A stretch of 64,000 nucleotides of DNA from Rhizophagus clarus (taxonomy: Eukaryota > Glomeromycota > Glomeromycetes > Glomerales > Glomeraceae), in contig BLAL01000060.1 in the NCBI GenBank assembly GCA_015698045.1, forward strand, positions 808,501 through 872,500. Direction: 5' to 3'. Below the pieces are notes generated by a model. That model saw nothing but the letters and a program-made list of their open reading frames with translations, made no database searches and was not told the origin of the DNA. Shown piece after piece: positions 22,786 to 33,549 of the stretch; position 1 is the stretch's first letter; each line of letters begins with the position of its first letter. The translations under genes and the position numbers were made by a program.

Positions 22786-23771
22786 ATAGATTTTTATTCA
22801 TTCAATAAAATTCACATATAGGGAAGTAATATGAAATTCGACTAAGCTACGCACAAAACAAGAGAAAAGTTGTTTTATATTAAAAATTTTTTCTTTTAAT
22901 TTTATTTTTGATTTTGCTTTTGTTGGTATCTTTTCATAATAAATAATAAATAAAAGTTCATCTTAATTATAACACTACTTTGTGATTTTCTCCTGTAAAA
23001 ACCTAGTATATTTATAGCGTAAAGTTATATTTTATTAAAAGAATAAATTCATTCATCACACCATGATTTTAAAAAGTGTATACGCAAATTATTTTCAAAT
23101 AACATCCAGCAATTTCTGGAGTTTTAATTAACTATCTTTTTTAATCAAAGATCAAGATGGAATAAAGGATTAAAGGCAGAGACAAATTAAAACCAAAAGT
23201 AATAAAAAAAGTAAATTTAGTAAAAAATGCCTTAAAAAGACAAAATGAAAAAAGAAAGATATAAATAAATGTAAACGAAAATGATACAGACAGACATATA
23301 ATGAATATTTTATCGACCTATTCCTTTCATTTTGTTATGATTTTTGAAGATCATGAAGGAACCTATCCCATCAAAATTTACTTAAAATGAGGATCGATCA
23401 ACATCCATAATATGTTTGTGACACCTTTTTCGGCAAATACATTTTTTTTTGCACAAATTCTTTTTTCTCAGGAGTTTGTCAAACAATCCTAACTGTTACA
23501 TTAATTGTCAAATTACTAATAGTAAAAAAAAAATCATTGGTTTTTTTCACTAAAAGATGTAAAGATGTAATTCAATATCGAATTACATATTACGATTAAT
23601 ATGTCGCAGCAAAAAAAGCCATGAAATCGAATTACATATTACATATTACGATTAATAAATTTATCAGAAAAAAATTAAAAATTCATTTTTTAGTTTTTCT
23701 TCTTTCTCTAATTCTCTTCTTTTTTAAAAAATTACTGAATTTTTTCTACCACCTTTATCGCAATTTTAAAT
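22786..23771. other. Non-coding stretch
   Basis: No gene is seen. TCGAATTACATATTAC is repeated at about 23,580 and 23,628. Confidence 0.35.
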
Positions 23772-25915
23772 ATGGACTCCTTAAGTTTAATAAGAATACC
23801 AAAGATTCACCTGTCAAGTCCAATTTTACCTTTTAATTTTGATTCTGGAGAACAACCAGGTTTGCAAAGTTAATTAATTATTTATTTTATATCTAATTCT
23901 AATAAATCAATTAATATCTACTTTAATTTGAATTAATATTTCATAATTGGATATATTTAAAGATAAACTGGAACCATCAGTCCCAATAATTCCTCCGAGT
24001 GGTTCTCTCAGTGGCGGGGTTTCTGAAACTTTTAGTAATAATGGCACTAATAAAAAACTGAATATAAATAATGAATTTTCTGATAATGATGATAGGAATG
24101 AAAAACAGGGCCATAATCAAGGTTAGTTTTAAAATTAATATGATTTTATTAATATATGTGCGAACATAGTAATATTAAAGTTTATTAAATATCATCATAA
24201 AGTTATTAATTAATCCAATTTTCATACTTGTACAATAAGCATCGCGAGATATCGAAGAAAATTCAAACAAAAACCATGTTGGGGAAAGTAATGGTAGGCT
24301 TCTTCATCTTTTTCTTTTTGTTATTTACAAAAAGTAAATTCTTGTTTTCTTATTTATATTTTATAGATGATCAAGTAAAAGTATTAGATACCAATACTGA
24401 TGATGCTAACGAAGATTTTTGTAAGTTTCAATTTATATCTTATAATCTTTAGTAATTTAAAGCAAACAGTAACATTTAAATTTATGTTTTTTTTTCTATT
24501 TATTGTAATATATAAAACTCAACCCAAAAAAATGATAAAAAAAAAGTGAAATTTGGTAAATTTTCGCATTTTTTTTCTTACCTTGTTGATTAACAAAAGT
24601 AATACTTACTTTTTGGTATTTTAAATTATATTAGATACCTCGATGTGTAAAAGGGCTAAACCGGGTATTGTATAATTCACAGAAAGTAAACTCTGAAACT
24701 TGAATTTGAAATAATATGTATATTTTTTTTTAGACGAAAAAATATTATTGGCCATTAATAAGATCAGGGGTCCCGCAATAGATTTGCTATTATATTCATT
24801 GAGCAAATTGAAAAAAACCAGAGTCAAAAGTGTAACAATGAACTTGGTTAATAATAATATCCAATTTGTAGATTCTACAGGAACATTAATGATAAAGCCA
24901 AATCACGTTAACTCTGATAATATAACAATTAATGCCAATTTCCCTCACTATGATTATAATCAAACCTCAGATCTCAACTTCAGAGCAAAATTTATGGAAT
25001 TAAAGAAATCCAAAAAATTGGATATGGCAAGTATAAGATTGGCGGAAGATTTGCATAAGCTGCTAGATTATATTGGAAAATTACCAAATAATCCACCTAT
25101 ACGTGATAGGTCAATCTTCAGCAAAAAAGAAAAGTATAGGGAAGCCCTTATTAGTCATTTGGAAAAGATAAATTCAACAAAAGATTTCCAATTCTTTCGT
25201 GGTACTCAACGTATTAATTTGATTCCTGATGACAATCAAAAAAAATTCCTGATGAAAATCAAAAAAAAATTCCTGCTGAAAATCAAAAAAATCGCAGATC
25301 TTTTAAAATTTCACCAATTCGCGTGCAAGAAAAGACTTCATCACTTACTGAATTATCTGATGAATTCAAGAAGATTGCAAAAGATTTATCAGAGGATATA
25401 TTTTTATGCGTGATGGGAGAAGCAAATGAGCAGGGAAATAAAGAAATGGCAAGACGCAGGGAACTAAGGTTTTATGTCGAGTTTTTCAAGTCATATATAC
25501 AACTACAGGCTTTTTGTGAAATAAACTTAAACAGAAAACAATCAGAGACGACAAAATCTCAAGCAAAGATATTAATTTCTCATTTTTACCCTTTGATTTC
25601 TTTACCGAATATGGAATTGATGCTTCAGCGAGCACCACGTATTTACAGGTTACTAGAAGTAGCCAATTTTGATTGGCGACTTCTAGATTGTTTTGAAGAA
25701 TTAACTGCGTGCTTTTTTAAAAGTGGTGTAAAGTCAGCAATTAACTTTGAAATCTGGATTAACCTAGTCTGTACGGGTGAGCTGATTAGTTATGACGAAG
25801 AATTAAAAACTCAAGAAAGAAACAGGGAAAACAAGAGGATTAAAATTGAAATTATTAAGGAATATTTTGATATTTCAGGGGTTAATTTTGACAAGATGAT
25901 TGATAATGAATAAGT
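23772..25915 (+). CDS. Unrecognised multi-exon gene, family Z member 1 (one frameshift)
   Basis: Exons 23,772-23,859, 23,963-24,121, 24,240-24,293, 24,367-24,420 and 24,734-25,915 all join in phase 1 with GT-AG introns. The protein starts MDSLSLIRIPKIHLSSPILP and has an Asp/Asn-rich linker. A first conserved block is NKIRGPAIDLLLYSLSKLKK through LAEDLHKLLDYIGKLP, and a second, C-terminal block runs from RRRELRFYVEFFKSYIQLQA to FEIWINLVCTGELIS. In a short internal repeat (PDDNQKKI / PDENQKKI / PAENQKN) the first A-run has 8 A where the second has 9. This shifts the frame near 25,240, by a one-base deletion or a homopolymer sequencing error. The second block is shared with the genes at 40.1 kb and 26.5 kb. 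No known domain is recognised. The location is unknown; no signal peptide or membrane segment is seen. Confidence 0.65.
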
Positions 25916-26486
25916 AGTAAACAGAGAAAAAAAATTTTTTTTTGTATATTTTGCAGTCTAGTAGTTTGCATTACAATTAGAATGAATTATATGATAAAGG
26001 ATATCCAAATAATATGCAATTAAATCTCTTTTATTGTTTGCACATTCTAAATAAACTTGTTATAATTGCTATCATTTAGTTCGCTTACTGTCATAAATAA
26101 ATAAATAAATAAATCAATCAATTTGTGGCTTAGCCTATTTTGAGTTTTGATGACGCGATTTTCAATTTTTAGTATTAAAGAATATTATTTATCACAAAAC
26201 TAGTATATTTTAAGGGTAGATTTTTATAGGGATATTTCATACTTAAATTATTGGTAAATTAATTTAAGAATATTTTTCATATCCAATCAGAATATTTTAA
26301 ATATCCGTTGATATTACAATTAAAAAATTAAGTATATTTTTCGTATAATTTAAACTTATTTGTTATTACAAAATACTATTTTAAATAAACCGTTTAAAAT
26401 TTCAGTACATTTTAACAATATTATTTGTTATATAAGGATATTTTAACCATAAAACTAATACATTTTAAGGGTTTAGATTTTTTATA
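25916..26486. other. AT-rich non-coding stretch
   Basis: ATATTTTAAGG-type repeats between 26,180 and 26,480 resemble those at 9.5-10.1 kb. No gene is seen. Confidence 0.4.
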
Positions 26487-27697
26487 GGGCAAAAGTTGAG
26501 AAAGAAGTCTTAGAAGCTAAGAAAGACGATGCAGAAGTTGAAAAAGACGATAATGTGAAAGCTAATCGAGAAGTTAAAATACAATTTAATCAAGCTGATA
26601 ATCAAGAAACCAGTCAAATGATTTTTGACTTTGCCATTAAGATGCACGAACAAATGAAACAACTAGGAATCGTATCTCTTAACATAATTTAAAGCCTACG
26701 AGAAATTATATTAAAAACAGAACATCAAATATATAATATTTTACCTTCAAACAAAATAATTGCAGAAAATACGACAAATATATTGACACAAAATATATTG
26801 TTAAAAAAGCCACATGACCTTAGCAAATCTTCGATTAAAATGGCACTTCAATTCCACCAATTTTTATTAAATTTGGACAAACTTCCTGTCCCAGTACCAA
26901 CAATGAACCTGTCCAAATTTGATAAGCCTGATAATTACATTCAAGTATTATTCAGAAAATTAGAAAAAGGCATGGAACTTGACGATAATGATTTTTTATA
27001 CTTACCAAATCAATTAGATGATAATAAGAGTAGAGATGGTAATAAGAGTGAAGATTAACCAGACGATGATAAAAGTGAAGTTGTCATTTCTAAAATTGAT
27101 TTATTAAAAAATGAAGACAATTTGTATTTTAATTTTAATAAAGAAAAAGCAATTAAAATATTATCTCGCCTAAGGTTGCTTGCCGAAACTAGTGAGTTTC
27201 GGCATGCCGAAACTGCCGAAACTAGCGAAACTAGGTTTCGGCAAGCAGCCAAAAATGCCGAAATGCCGAAACTGCCGAAACTGCCAAAATGCTGAAACAG
27301 TTTCGGCATTTTGGCATAGTTTCGGCATAATATATATTAATACTTTAATATAGTTTCGGCATAGTTTCATTTTTCTAATAATGTAATTAGTGTAACAAAA
27401 TAAAATTCAGCCACCACATGACACACAACCAATCATATCTGACGGTCATTCAGGAAATGATCTGACATCATTAATATCAAAGATAATCAGTTACTTTTCG
27501 TCCTTTAACTCCTTTAACTCCTTTTTTTATTTATCATTTTACTGTTATAATCCCCAACTGTTACGGCTATACCTTGAAATTTGAACCAAATCATATGATT
27601 ATCTGTTATGGATTTTTTAAATTACTTCGTGTTTGCCTTGCATTACTTTTTTTACTTAAACACGTACAAAATAAAAAAACTTTATACACATTTCAAT

Positions 27698-29989
27698 ATG
27701 ACCAGCACTTTAGACTTAGAAAAAAATAAAAATAAAGGTGGTAGGCCTCCCAGCTCTACCTGGGAGGATGCTATTAGAGGAAATCCCGTTGGTTCAGGAA
27801 AATATCATGCCACTTGTAAATATTGTAATTTTTCATGGTCACGAGGTGATATATCAAAACTTGAAGAGCACTTTGCGAACCACTGCTCGGAAGCTCCAGG
27901 ACCCATTGTTAGAAAATATTTGAATAAAATATTAGAGCGTGAAGATAAAGTTAATAAAAAAAGAAAAATTGTTGGGAGTAATCAGTTAAATATTACAGAC
28001 TACCATGATTCCACAAAAATTCCTGATGGTAGAGTAACTAGGATTAATCGTGCCTTGGCTAAATTTTTCGTTGCATGTGGTATTTCATTTCGGATAGTCG
28101 AGTACCCTTTTTTTATTAACTTTGTAAAGGAGCTTAATTCTTCGTATGAGCTGCCAACCAGAGAATTTTTGTCAGATCAGTTACTTGAGCGGGAATTATC
28201 AATGGTGAACTCAACTGTCACATCCGTCATTGAAAATGGAGCTAATTTGACTTTAGGTTTTTAATACTTTTTTTATACTTTTTTAAAACAATATTCTTAA
28301 TGTGTTTTTAAGTAATAATATTAATATTAATATAATTTAGCATTCGATGGTTGGACGTCCCCCACTCATCGTTCTATATGGAATTTTGTTATTATGACTC
28401 CGTCGAGAGAAGAGTATTTGTATAAACTTCAAGATTTGTCAGAACATTCGCATACAGGTAATTACGTAGCCGAAGTGATTGGAGAAATAATTGAAAGGAT
28501 CAGCCCGAATAAAATATCGGCTATTGTGTCCGATAATGCCTCAAACGTTCAGAATGCACGCAAAATTATTGAAGAGAAATACCCTAACATCGAAAACGTA
28601 TGATGTATAGCACATGCGGTCAATCTTATCGCGTGTGATATACTTAAAGAAAGTTTTGGAGATCGTTTATTACAAAAAGTTAATACATTAGCTTCATTTT
28701 TTAAAAATTCCCATCAAGCTGGAGCCAAACTCACACAACTCATCAAAGAGAATAGTATTCATGGAGGAGGCATTAAGTTATATTGTAAGACGCGATGGAC
28801 AACGGCTAGCGAATCAGTAGATTCGGTAATTAGGTTGGAACCAGTACTAGAACAAATTATTACTAATGAAAGTAATTTGTTGAACGATAAGGTCAAACGT
28901 GTTATCCAAACACGGAATTTTTTTTCCGATTTACGAATTCTTTCATTCGTTTTAAATCCATTGAGAAAAGCCGTCTTGGCTTTAGAATCAAGATCAGCGA
29001 CGCTTGGAGATTGTTTTTTAAGTTTGATAAGACTATCAGCAGTTTTGAAACAATTACCCAAATCATTTAATCAAAACTTCCGTAACCATTGTTTCAACGT
29101 AATGAACGAAAGATTCAAAGAGTTCGATGATGACAAATATATAACCTGCTTTTTCCTAGATCCCCGATTTAGGAGTAAGCCTCTCACAGCCAAAGCTTAT
29201 TCAAGGATCGTGAGGTGCGCTACTACAATTGGTAAAAGGTTAGGATTTGATCTTAAAGAATCCAGGGCTCTATGCGAGCAAATTAAGAACCACCGTGATA
29301 ATAAACCACCCTTTGATCTTGATGAATCTTGTTCTCTAGACGATCCTCTAAATTGGTGGAATTTGATCGATACTGACCCTCGACCGAACAGCCTCCCAAG
29401 AGTCGCTCGCCATCTATTAGCGATTTGTCCAAATTCCGCAAGTTGCGAACGAGGATTCTCAACACTTGGCTGGCTATTTAATGATCGGCGTTTAAATTTG
29501 AATATAAGTCGACTAGAATCCATGGCTAAAATGATCATGCATTGGAAGTCCAATGCTAAGAAAGAGCTTGGTTTTTATGGTATAGAAAAAAATGATACTC
29601 GTATTAGCGAAACTGAAATGAACATTCGAATTGCAGAGGCTCTGGCAGAAACTAATGATGATGATGATGAATGTGATGTTTTATCAAATGAAAGTTTACC
29701 TAATCAAATTACAGTTCCTTCAGATAATTGTGTTGTCCTAATAGAACATGTATGGATCGATAAATTTGTTGATTTGTCACACAAATTAATAATTGAAGAA
29801 ATTGGAGAGATCCCGGACGACATTTTAGATGAATCTGAAGAAGAATACGAAAAAATTAATACAGATGATGGCAATGATGATGAGCAAGAAAGCGAACAAG
29901 AAAGCGATGGGGGAGGAAATTTTGATTATAATGTAGAGGATTTATTGAATGAATTCATCGATGTAGATGATGTAGATGAAGAAGAATAA
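27698..29989 (+). pseudogene. hAT transposase of hAT1 (single internal TGA)
   Basis: Two exons: 27,698 to about 28,256, and about 28,340-29,989 (intron GTTTTTAATA ... TTTAG). An N-terminal BED-type zinc finger (TCKYCNFSW ... HFANHC, residues about 45-70) precedes the hAT core. DGWTSPTHRSIWNFVI and the acidic motif SAIVSDNASNVQNA mark the RNase H-like catalytic fold, and the C-terminal dimerisation motif is SCERGFSTLGWLFNDRR at about 29,450. The tail is very acidic. A TGA at 28,601-28,603 lies in NIENV-stop-CIAHAVNL; the hAT2 transposase has Arg at this place (IRCIAHHINL), so CGA-to-TGA is the likely lesion. I chose ATG 27,698 because the upstream ATG 27,608 adds only a hydrophobic, low-complexity stretch. 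Otherwise the gene is full length for the family. Confidence 0.9.
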
Positions 29990-30668
29990 TTTTTTCTTTA
30001 TTTTTAGGAAATCATTATAACAATAATTCTTTTATTAATAAAGTAAATTTGTAAATAAGTTTATAATTATATTGATTTATTTAAGAGTTTAAATTAAAAA
30101 ATTTTTGTGTGACGAAATTTAAACAACACCGACGTGATGCAAACGAACTCTTTCGATCTTGTTCAATTTGTGTTCGATTTGTGTTCGATTTGTGCTGATA
30201 ATTCTGGTAAAATTTCGCTCGTTTTAGCCAAATTTTGTTAAATTTGTGTTGATTCGTGTTCAATGTGTGCTCTAAAGAAAGAGAAAGAAGTTAACAATTA
30301 AATTTTATCACACAGGGATGATGATTAGTAATTTTATATCGGTATTTGTTTAACGATGCAAGATGACTTTTTTATACAAATCACATTGTATGTATTATGC
30401 ACTGATTTTTTTATTTTTTTTTAAGGGATGTACAAAATATTCCGATTTTTTTTTAAAAAAAATGATTTTTTTTTAAGAACAAAGAGAATAAACAAAGATT
30501 TATTATTTTAAGGATGATATTTAAATTTAATGATGCAAACTAATAAATCAGTATTTTGAAGAAAGGGAACAAAAAGGAATTGTCCAAATTTTATTTATAA
30601 AAGGATATTTTACGATTTACTCATCTCATTCTTTTTGCGTTTTTCCTCACATCTTAATTTTGTAAATA

Positions 30669-31371
30669 TGCCCAATCGTCACTCTCATCGCCAGTCCCAT
30701 CGTCACTCTCATCGTCAGCCCCATCGTCACTCTCATCGCCAGCCCCATCGCCAGCCTCGTCACCACTCTCGTCCTATTCAATGGTTCGATGAATATACTG
30801 ATTACTTGGTGGAAGAAAGAAGAAGAAGAAATGACGAATTTCATAACGAATACGGGAGAGATCGATCGAGATTCTGGAGGTCAATCGCAAGAAGATTCAT
30901 ATGTATAATATTTAATATGTTAAAATATGTTAAAAATAGAATTATTATCTTTAATCCAACTAATTCGTTCGTTTGAATCAGACTAAATCGTCATTTTAGA
31001 ACTTCAAGGTTCACGGCACACTGATGCCACCAAAAATGGAGGAATCTTCTCAGGGAATACCATGTATGAAAAATATAATGGCAAAAAAAAATATTTGCTT
31101 AAAATTGAAAATATTTAACTAAATATTATTTCGTTTTTTGATATTTAGAGTTTTTGTCTTTATCGTAGCGATGTCCCTGGAAGAAGATGGTCGTGTATCG
31201 GAGCAAGATATTATCGCACATTTAGATCGAGATTTTGGGAAAGACGAGGTAATTATAAAATTTCTATAATTAAAGTTTATTCACATCTTAAATTAACCAA
31301 TTTATTTTAGATACGCGACACGATCGTAGAAGGGCAAGAAACCTACCTACGTATCATCACCGAAGATAATT
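30669..31371 (+). pseudogene. SANT/trihelix-like gene carried in hAT1
   Basis: Exon 1 begins MPNRHSHRQSHRHSHRQPHR, a His/Arg repeat of about 35 residues. It continues WFDEYTDYLVEERRRRNDEF ... GRDRSRFWRSIARR, the first helices of a Myb/SANT-like (trihelix) DNA-binding domain with its Trp residues. The second exon gives FTAH, TGA (31,022-31,024), CHQKWRNLLREYH, the third helix. Exon 3 (about 31,149-31,250) has RYYRTFRSRFWERR, and exon 4 (31,311 on) ends RRRARNLPTYHHRR before TAA. The same exon order and junctions are found in the gene at 47.8-48.4 kb. Part of helix 2-3 is lost compared with that copy. The presumed role is binding transposon or host DNA; whether it helps transposition or is a captured host gene cannot be told. 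Confidence 0.65.
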
Positions 31372-32345
31372 TATTAATTTTATTATATTATTTTATAGTG
31401 AGTAGCTAGGCCCAGTCTGTACCAAATATCGGCTGGAGACTCACATTTTTTTTGGGCTGTGAATTGATACTGACGTCCACGTCGTACAGCCTGGGTACTA
31501 TTTTTTAAAATAGTAGCGAACAAGTATCAATATTTTTTTTTTATCAAAATTAAATAAAATAAAAATAAAATGGTGAACTTTTTTAACTGGGATTTTATTT
31601 CTTTAGTGATAAATTTGAATTTAATTGCTAGTTTTTATCATTGGATTACGTATAATAAATACAATAAATAATTTAAATTTTAAAAAATAAATTTTTATCT
31701 GTCAGATACTATTAACATGACGAAAATATGCCGAAACTCTATTAAAATATTAGTATTACTTATGCCGAAACTATGTCAAAATGCCGAAACTGCCGAAACT
31801 GCCGAAATGCTGAAATGCCGAAACAGTTTCGGCAGTTTCGGCATTTCGGCATTTCGGCATTTCGGCACTATGTATGAGTTTCGGCGTTTCGCGTTAGGCC
31901 AGATGGGTTTCGGCAAGCAACCTTAATCTCGCCAAATTGGTAAGATATATGATAAAATAAAGGAAAAATATATTGAAGCAAAAATTAAAAGATGACAAAG
32001 ATTTAGATTTTACGTAAATATTTTAAATATTCAAAGAAAAATTGAAAATTATTGTTGCTTATATAGAACTAGGAACAAAGGAGAGACAATTAAATTTCAA
32101 TCAGTGAATAAAATTATACAATATAACTCAAATATTACTCACAATGATCTTAAAAATATCCTTAAGGTAGCGAGAAGAATCGAAAGCTTAATTAAAGTTG
32201 CTACCGATAATTGGGGCATCATTGATGCATTTCCAAATGTTAATATTAATTTTTTAAAATTGACCAGCATTAATATTAATAATTATGAATAATGGTTAAA
32301 TCTCGTTGAAACAGGAAAAACAATTTCGGAAGAGGAAGGGAAATG

Positions 32346-33549
32346 ATTTATTTGATAAAGAAGAAATGAGAAGATCAATCAAGAAAAGATGAATTAAAAA
32401 ATATATATCATCAAGCGAATATTACTGATAGTTCAATATATTATCTAACATTAATTGGGAAGACGAATAAGGTGAATATTATGAATAGAACTTTTATTTG
32501 TATTATTAATTCATTTAGCTAATCAACAAAATCCTAAAATGATCAAAGTGATCAATAAATTTATCAAATATATATTAATTATACAAATATAATTTTACAT
32601 AAATAACATTTTTCTTTATTATTATCAAATTAAAATTTATTAATTAATAAAATATTTTTATTAAATAAAATTTTGTTATGATATTAATTAATAAAATGTG
32701 ATAAATATAAAGAAACGCTTGTATTACAGTAAATTTGATGATTTCTTAAACTTTTCTTAAAATCATCAAATTTACTGTAATACAATAAAAATAACATGAT
32801 CGTAATCTTGATTTTTAAGAAAAGTTTGTTCAAACTTTTCTTAAAATCATCAAATTTACTATAATACAATAAAGATAATGTGATCGTAATCTTGATTTTT
32901 AATTTTTCTTGATCTGCAACATATATCAAATGATCAAACCTAAAAAAATTTTTTAGAAATATTTTTTCTTTAACCTTTTTGCATCATTACGTAATTTAAT
33001 TTTTTTAAAAAGCGTTTAATTCCAGCTTTTTTGTATTATTATGTAATTTAATTTACATGATATGCACAGGCTGCATTCTTTTATTTATAAATTAAATTTT
33101 CTATTTAAAGGTATTATTGATAGGTAATTATGTTTACTTATTGTAATGTATTTAAATTTTGTGGCTCTACATAATATTCTATGAACTGCTAGCAATGAGT
33201 TACAGCCCTCCTCATAGTATTCAGTTTTTCATAGTTCTGTATTTAATATTTCTAGTTCCATAAAGCTATGTTTAAACCGAATACCAGAGGTGAGTGCACA
33301 TTTATACCATTTAATATATGCTAGAAGATGTGTTTTTAATCCCTCTGGAAATTTAAGTGTATATTCAAAGTAATATTGAACTTCACCCAGATATACATCA
33401 ATTGATTCATTACTAACCGCTTTCCATTTTGCAAATATGGTCGCATTTTTTTCTTGTTAACTTGATATCACAGACCCAAAAATTTCTGCGCCAATTTGCA
33501 ATCTTGTGTGCTAATTAATTACCAGGTTCATAAATCCTAATATTTCACT
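32346..33549. repeat. AT-rich stretch with AAGAAAAGTT palindromic repeats
   Basis: From 32,720 to 32,915, units of about 87 bp contain AGAAAAGTTTG TTCAAACTTTTCT hairpins and ATCAAATTTACTGTAATACA. The same unit occurs at 38.4-38.7 kb and a single copy at 54.5 kb. The remainder to 33,549 includes degraded C-terminal sequence of transposase D; no other gene is seen. Confidence 0.7.

Larger units (their letters stand above)
27171..31925 (+). mobile_element. hAT1: 4.75-kb BED-hAT transposon, perfect 8-bp TSD
   Basis: The ends are TAAGGTTGCTTGCCGAAAC and GTTTCGGCAAGCAACCTTA, perfect 19-bp inverted repeats. They are flanked by ATCTCGCC at 27,163-27,170 and 31,926-31,933. Subterminal arrays of TTTCGGCA / TGCCGAAA lie at 27,180-27,370 and 31,718-31,918. 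It carries a BED-finger hAT transposase (27,698-29,989) and a SANT/trihelix gene (30,669-31,371). Insertion split a member of the unknown gene family Z. Confidence 0.95.
26487..32345 (+). pseudogene. Family Z member 2, split by hAT1
   Basis: The 5' part (26,487-27,170) begins after a TATAG acceptor with AKVEKEVLEAKKDDAEVEKD. It continues through QMIFDFAIKMHEQMKQL and SKSSIKMALQFHQFLLNLDK. The 3' part resumes after the transposon at 31,934 and includes RFRFYVNILNIQ and ARRIESLIKVATDNWGIIDA, then WLNLVETGKTISEEEGK, ending about 32,345. Across the 8-bp TSD the two halves are in one frame. The 3' half matches the C-terminal block of member 1 (RIYRLLEVANFDWRLLD, WINLVCTGELIS). In-frame stops (near 26,691, 27,056, 31,990 and 32,290) are TAA or TGA of the kind made by C-to-T changes. 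Confidence 0.7.

Noticed and set aside
27055-27370. Open frames with FGSFGISAF-type repeats at the hAT1 ends (also 31,717-31,926)
   Set aside because: They are translations of the TGCCGAAA array, not genes.
27608-27697. Upstream ATG extending the hAT1 transposase with a hydrophobic start
   Set aside because: The added 30 residues are low-complexity and unlike hAT N-termini; the start at 27,698 leads directly to the BED finger.
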